Assembly (NCBI GenBank): GCA_965205905.1
Contig: CBDBHZ010000012.1
Location: 310,001-374,000, forward strand
Origin: JAHZMA01 sp965205905
GTDB taxonomy: Bacteria; Pseudomonadota; Alphaproteobacteria; JABAAW01; JAHZMA01
DNA length: 64,000 bases
Reading direction: 5' to 3'
Part shown: one piece after another, positions 61,134-64,000 of the stretch
Layout: each line of letters opens with the position of its first letter
Position numbering within the stretch: position 1 is the first letter of the stretch
Position numbers and translations under genes: made by a program
The notes under the pieces: model-generated
The model's database searches: none
Seen by the model: the letters and a program-made list of their open reading frames with translations, nothing else
What the model was told of the DNA's origin: nothing

Positions 61134-62531
61134 ATGAGTTTTGATATTTTAATCATCAATGATAGTAAAAACGGTTTATTGGCAAAGAAATTAAGCGATT
61201 TTAACCTAAAATTTTGTCACAATGCTGATGAATGTTTGCGGGTGATGAATGAATTTATGCCAACAATTTTTATTTTTCGCTATCAACATGATAGTGCAGA
61301 TTTATTGCAAGAAATTAAGCGAAACGTTCAACAATTCTCATTGGTAAAAGAGAGAATGATTTTAGCGTTTGATGCTGATGTGCCACTCAATGATGCTTTG
61401 GGGTATGGTGATGATTACGCGCTTTATGCCATTAATGATGAGGCTGATAATTTACCTAAGCTGATTCAAAAAATCATGGCTGATACCCAGCAAAATATAT
61501 TTCCAAATTTTGCTAATATCATCAATAATAGTTACGAGCATTATTTGATGGGTGGCTCGCTTGCGGTGCAGGAATTGCAACAAAATCTTAAACAGGCGGC
61601 CACCAGCAATAGCCGTGTTTTGTTAAGCGGTGCAGTTGGCACTGGCAAATGGGCACTGGCAAATTATATCCATATGCATTCAGCGCGTCAAAATTCACCG
61701 ATTGGCTTGCTATCATGCGGGGCAATAGGTGGTGCCATGCGTGATGCCATGCGTGCTGATAGGCTTGAAACACAGCTTTTTGGCAAAGAGGATGGCAGCG
61801 GCAATATTATCAGCATTGGTTTGTTAGAACAAGCCCATAGCGGCACGTTAATATTAGATAAAATAGAATTATTGCCACTGGCGTTACAGCAAAAGATGGC
61901 ACGGCTATTGCAACAAAATAGCTTACAGCGCATTGCTGGCAAGCACAATATTCGCATTGATACCAGAATTATTGCAACAATTGGTACCGATAGCGAACAA
62001 GCGATACAGGATAAGCAATTGGATAGAGATTTTTATCAACGCGTCAGCCTATTAGAAATTATGTTACCGTCATTAGCAGAGCGGAGGGTTGATATTATTG
62101 AGATTGTGCATTATCTTAACTCAAAATGGGCAAAAATTTACGCGATGCAACCGATTAAATTTATCATTTCAGCATTGAATATTATCGAAGGGCATAATTG
62201 GCAGGGGAATTTCTTTGCGCTCAATAATTTTATCGAACGGTTTTATTTGCGTGATACGCAATATATAATGCAAACTGTTGATGATAAAATGGTCAATGCG
62301 TTATTATATCCTGATGAGCCAAATAACTCTCAGCAATTAGAAGATATGATGCGGCTTACCTATAAGCAGGCAAAAGAAAAATTTGAAAAACAGTATTTAC
62401 GCTATCAACTGCAACATTATGGTGGTAATATCTCGCAAACGGCAAAATTTATTGGCGTCAATCGCGTATCGCTTCATCGGAAAATCAAAATGCTAAATTT
62501 ACCATCACAATATGAAAAGAAACAGGATTAG
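61134..62531 (+). CDS. NtrX-like regulator with degenerate receiver and AAA+ active site
   Basis: A 465-residue protein in NtrX order: receiver (1-118), AAA+ core (about 135-370), Fis-type HTH (427-465). The HTH, GGNISQTAKFIGVNRVSLHR, matches NtrX well. The receiver lacks the phosphoacceptor Asp: after MPTI the strand reads FIFRY (residues 46-50). Walker A GAVGTGK (166-172) is kept, but Walker B reads LDKIELLP (241-248), with K243 where Glu normally activates water. GAFTGA is absent, as in NtrX generally. ATG at 61134 is preferred to the ATG at 61029. trkA follows 3 bp later. ntrY, ntrB, ntrC and dusB are not present. Confidence 0.8.
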   Translation: MSFDILIINDSKNGLLAKKLSDFNLKFCHNADECLRVMNEFMPTIFIFRYQHDSADLLQEIKRNVQQFSLVKERMILAFDADVPLNDALGYGDDYALYAINDEADNLPKLIQKIMADTQQNIFPNFANIINNSYEHYLMGGSLAVQELQQNLKQAATSNSRVLLSGAVGTGKWALANYIHMHSARQNSPIGLLSCGAIGGAMRDAMRADRLETQLFGKEDGSGNIISIGLLEQAHSGTLILDKIELLPLALQQKMARLLQQNSLQRIAGKHNIRIDTRIIATIGTDSEQAIQDKQLDRDFYQRVSLLEIMLPSLAERRVDIIEIVHYLNSKWAKIYAMQPIKFIISALNIIEGHNWQGNFFALNNFIERFYLRDTQYIMQTVDDKMVNALLYPDEPNNSQQLEDMMRLTYKQAKEKFEKQYLRYQLQHYGGNISQTAKFIGVNRVSLHRKIKMLNLPSQYEKKQD

Positions 62532-62534
62532 AAT

Positions 62535-63914
62535 ATGCGTGTTATTGTTTGTGGTGCAGGCAGAGTAGGCAATGCGATTGCCGAATATCTGGTAGCAGAA
62601 AAGCATGATGTGGTGATGATTGATAATTCGCCTGAAACGGTTGCCAGAATAGGCGATACTTTAGATGTGCAAGCCTTTGTTGGCAATTCTGCCGAACCTT
62701 CTATGCTAGAATTGGCAGGTGCTGCCGATGCTGATATGCTGATTGCCTCAACCGAAAGTGATGAGGTGAATATGACGAGCTGTCAGGTTGCCAATGCTTT
62801 GTTTAAGGTGCCGTTGAAGCTTGCAAGGATTCGCAATTCTGATTATTTATTACCGCGTTGGGAAAAATTATTTAACCGCGAGAATATCCCGATTGATGCA
62901 TTGGTTTCCACCGAAGATGCGATTGCCCGCACCATCACCAGAAGGGTGAATGCCTTTAATGCCTTTGATGTTATACCGCTTGCCAACGATTCCATGCGCG
63001 CCATCGGGATTAAAGTGCCAGATAATTGCCCGTTATTACGCACGCCATTACGGCAATTAACAACCCTATTTCCTGATTTGCAATGCACCATATTATGTAT
63101 TGTGCGCAACGAACAATTTATCGTGCCAAAATCACGTGATTATTTACTGGCAGGCGATCAAGTCTATCTGTGTGCGGCAACCTCGCATATTGAGCGGGCG
63201 ATTACTATTTTTGGCTTTACCGATAGCGGGCAGACACAGCGCGTGTTGATTATCGGCGCTAGCCATTTGGGGATGGCATTGCTAGAACAATTATTAAAAA
63301 CCAGTGATAATATTTCAATCACTGTGATTGAAAAAGACCGCGACCGTGCTTATAGGGTGGCCGAAACCATGCCGAAAGTTTCGGTGCTTGCAGGCGATGT
63401 GATGGATAATGCTTTGTTAGAAGAAGTGGATGTTGAAACATTCGATACCTCAGTTGCCATCACCAAAGATGATGAGTTAAACACGCTTGCCACTTTAATG
63501 CTTAAAAAAATGGGAATTAAGCGCGGGATTGCGATTGTTGATAAATCTGGCTATTCTAGCCTTGTCTCTAATTTAGGGGTTGATGTGGTGATTAGCCCAC
63601 GTTTGATTACGGTATCATCAATCATTCAGCATATCAGGCGCGGGCGGATTCATTCTGCCTATGCTTTATTTGATGGGCGTGCAGAATTATTTGAAATATC
63701 GGCACTTTCCACCTCGTCGGTGGTGGGCAAAACAATCGGGTCTCTTAATTTACCAAAAGGCGTGATTTTTGGCGGTATCATCCGCGATAATAAAGTCATC
63801 ATGCCGCATCCTGATGTAACAATTTATGAAGATGAGCGCGTGATTGTATTTGCGCGCCAAGAAGCAGTGCGCGCTGTGGAAAAACTATTCTCAGTAACAT
63901 TAGAATATTTTTGA
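62535..63914 (+). CDS. trkA: Trk potassium uptake regulatory subunit TrkA
   Basis: Cytoplasmic NAD-binding gating subunit of Trk K+ channels, 459 residues. Two RCK units: VIVCGAGRVGNAIAEYL at the start and VLIIGASHLGMALLEQL at about residue 236, each with a TrkA-C domain. It follows the NtrX-like gene by 3 bp, the standard alphaproteobacterial context. No trkH or trkG lies in the window. Confidence 0.95.
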   Translation: MRVIVCGAGRVGNAIAEYLVAEKHDVVMIDNSPETVARIGDTLDVQAFVGNSAEPSMLELAGAADADMLIASTESDEVNMTSCQVANALFKVPLKLARIRNSDYLLPRWEKLFNRENIPIDALVSTEDAIARTITRRVNAFNAFDVIPLANDSMRAIGIKVPDNCPLLRTPLRQLTTLFPDLQCTILCIVRNEQFIVPKSRDYLLAGDQVYLCAATSHIERAITIFGFTDSGQTQRVLIIGASHLGMALLEQLLKTSDNISITVIEKDRDRAYRVAETMPKVSVLAGDVMDNALLEEVDVETFDTSVAITKDDELNTLATLMLKKMGIKRGIAIVDKSGYSSLVSNLGVDVVISPRLITVSSIIQHIRRGRIHSAYALFDGRAELFEISALSTSSVVGKTIGSLNLPKGVIFGGIIRDNKVIMPHPDVTIYEDERVIVFARQEAVRAVEKLFSVTLEYF

Positions 63915-63934
63915 TATGCGTATAGGTTAAAATC

Positions 63935-64000
63935 ATGCCAGAACAAATTTACTTAAACGGAAAGTTCTTGAACCGTCAATATGCGATGCAACATGCTGAA
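63935..64000 (+). CDS. Start of a D-amino-acid aminotransferase-like gene (partial)
   Basis: The first 22 residues, MPEQIYLNGKFLNRQYAMQH and two more, are visible before the window ends. The form I/Y-x-NG-x-F/Y and the position after trkA match the dat (branched-chain/D-amino-acid aminotransferase) gene that commonly lies between trkA and hfq in Alphaproteobacteria. The assignment leans on context. Confidence 0.55.
   Translation, partial: MPEQIYLNGKFLNRQYAMQHAE

Noticed and set aside
61134..62531. Absence of GAFTGA taken as evidence of decay
   Set aside because: NtrX proteins of Alphaproteobacteria commonly lack GAFTGA, so only the missing receiver Asp and Walker B Glu were used.
1..64000. 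CRISPR arrays, tRNA or rRNA genes
   Set aside because: No regular spaced repeats were found and I could not see tRNA or rRNA sequences. All gaps are under 300 bp.

Overview
The window is a compact stretch of an alphaproteobacterial chromosome, moderately AT-rich by eye. Genes sit in overlapping, co-oriented blocks and no intergenic gap exceeds 300 bp. The alphaproteobacterial assignment rests on a CcrM-type GANTC methyltransferase next to rnhB, lepB-rnc-era, dsbA-smc, the run rpiB-glyA-nrdR-ribD-ribE-ribH-nusB-thiL, ispD/ispF and an NtrX-type regulator followed by trkA and the start of a D-amino-acid aminotransferase-like gene. A Mg-type HemB, a ubiquinol-cytochrome c chaperone and MlaC fit this. 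The cell is motile (fliN, cheY, cheZ, two MotB-like genes, one chemoreceptor), respiring and biosynthetically capable. A marine, streamlined lineage is a guess; I cannot name the genus.

Layout. 1-7.6 kb: a tight plus-strand operon for cysteine/methionine metabolism, hisI, lepB, rnc, era, a GMC oxidoreductase and a DNA methyltransferase. 7.6-20.4 kb: a mixed zone in which folate genes (folB, folP, folK) and other housekeeping genes (mlaC, rnhB, a CPA2 antiporter, dusA, gap) alternate with three more DNA methyltransferases. One is CcrM with a long tail; the other two are paralogues of each other, one ending in an HNH nuclease domain and the other in a GIY-YIG-like domain. A nested palindromic element lies beside the HNH-bearing gene. 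20.4-24.7 kb: folK, an SLC13/TrkA-C permease and aspS.

24.7-31.4 kb (minus strand): a motility cluster reading cheY, cheZ, a MotB-like gene with Asn in place of the channel Asp, a second MotB-like gene that keeps the Asp, and a 1313-residue exported protein with three AMIN-like repeats followed by TPR-like helices. I regard this as the best candidate for an undescribed system, a stator-associated periplasmic assembly. 31.5-41.2 kb: mrp, hflK-hflC, a tandem pair of ABC-2 permeases without an ATPase, coaD-gyrA, hemB and bamE.

41.2-58.4 kb: cytochrome bc1 chaperone, yceD, rpmF, plsX, fabH; then a periplasmic binding protein, a chemoreceptor, dsbA and smc, placed between fabH and ihfA; then ihfA, a MerR regulator and the rpiB-to-thiL run. 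58.4-61 kb (minus strand): a cyclic-nucleotide-binding domain protein, pncC, pgpA, ispF, ispD. 61-64 kb: a degenerate NtrX-like regulator standing where dusB-ntrB-ntrC-ntrY-ntrX is commonly found, then trkA and the start of a dat-like gene.
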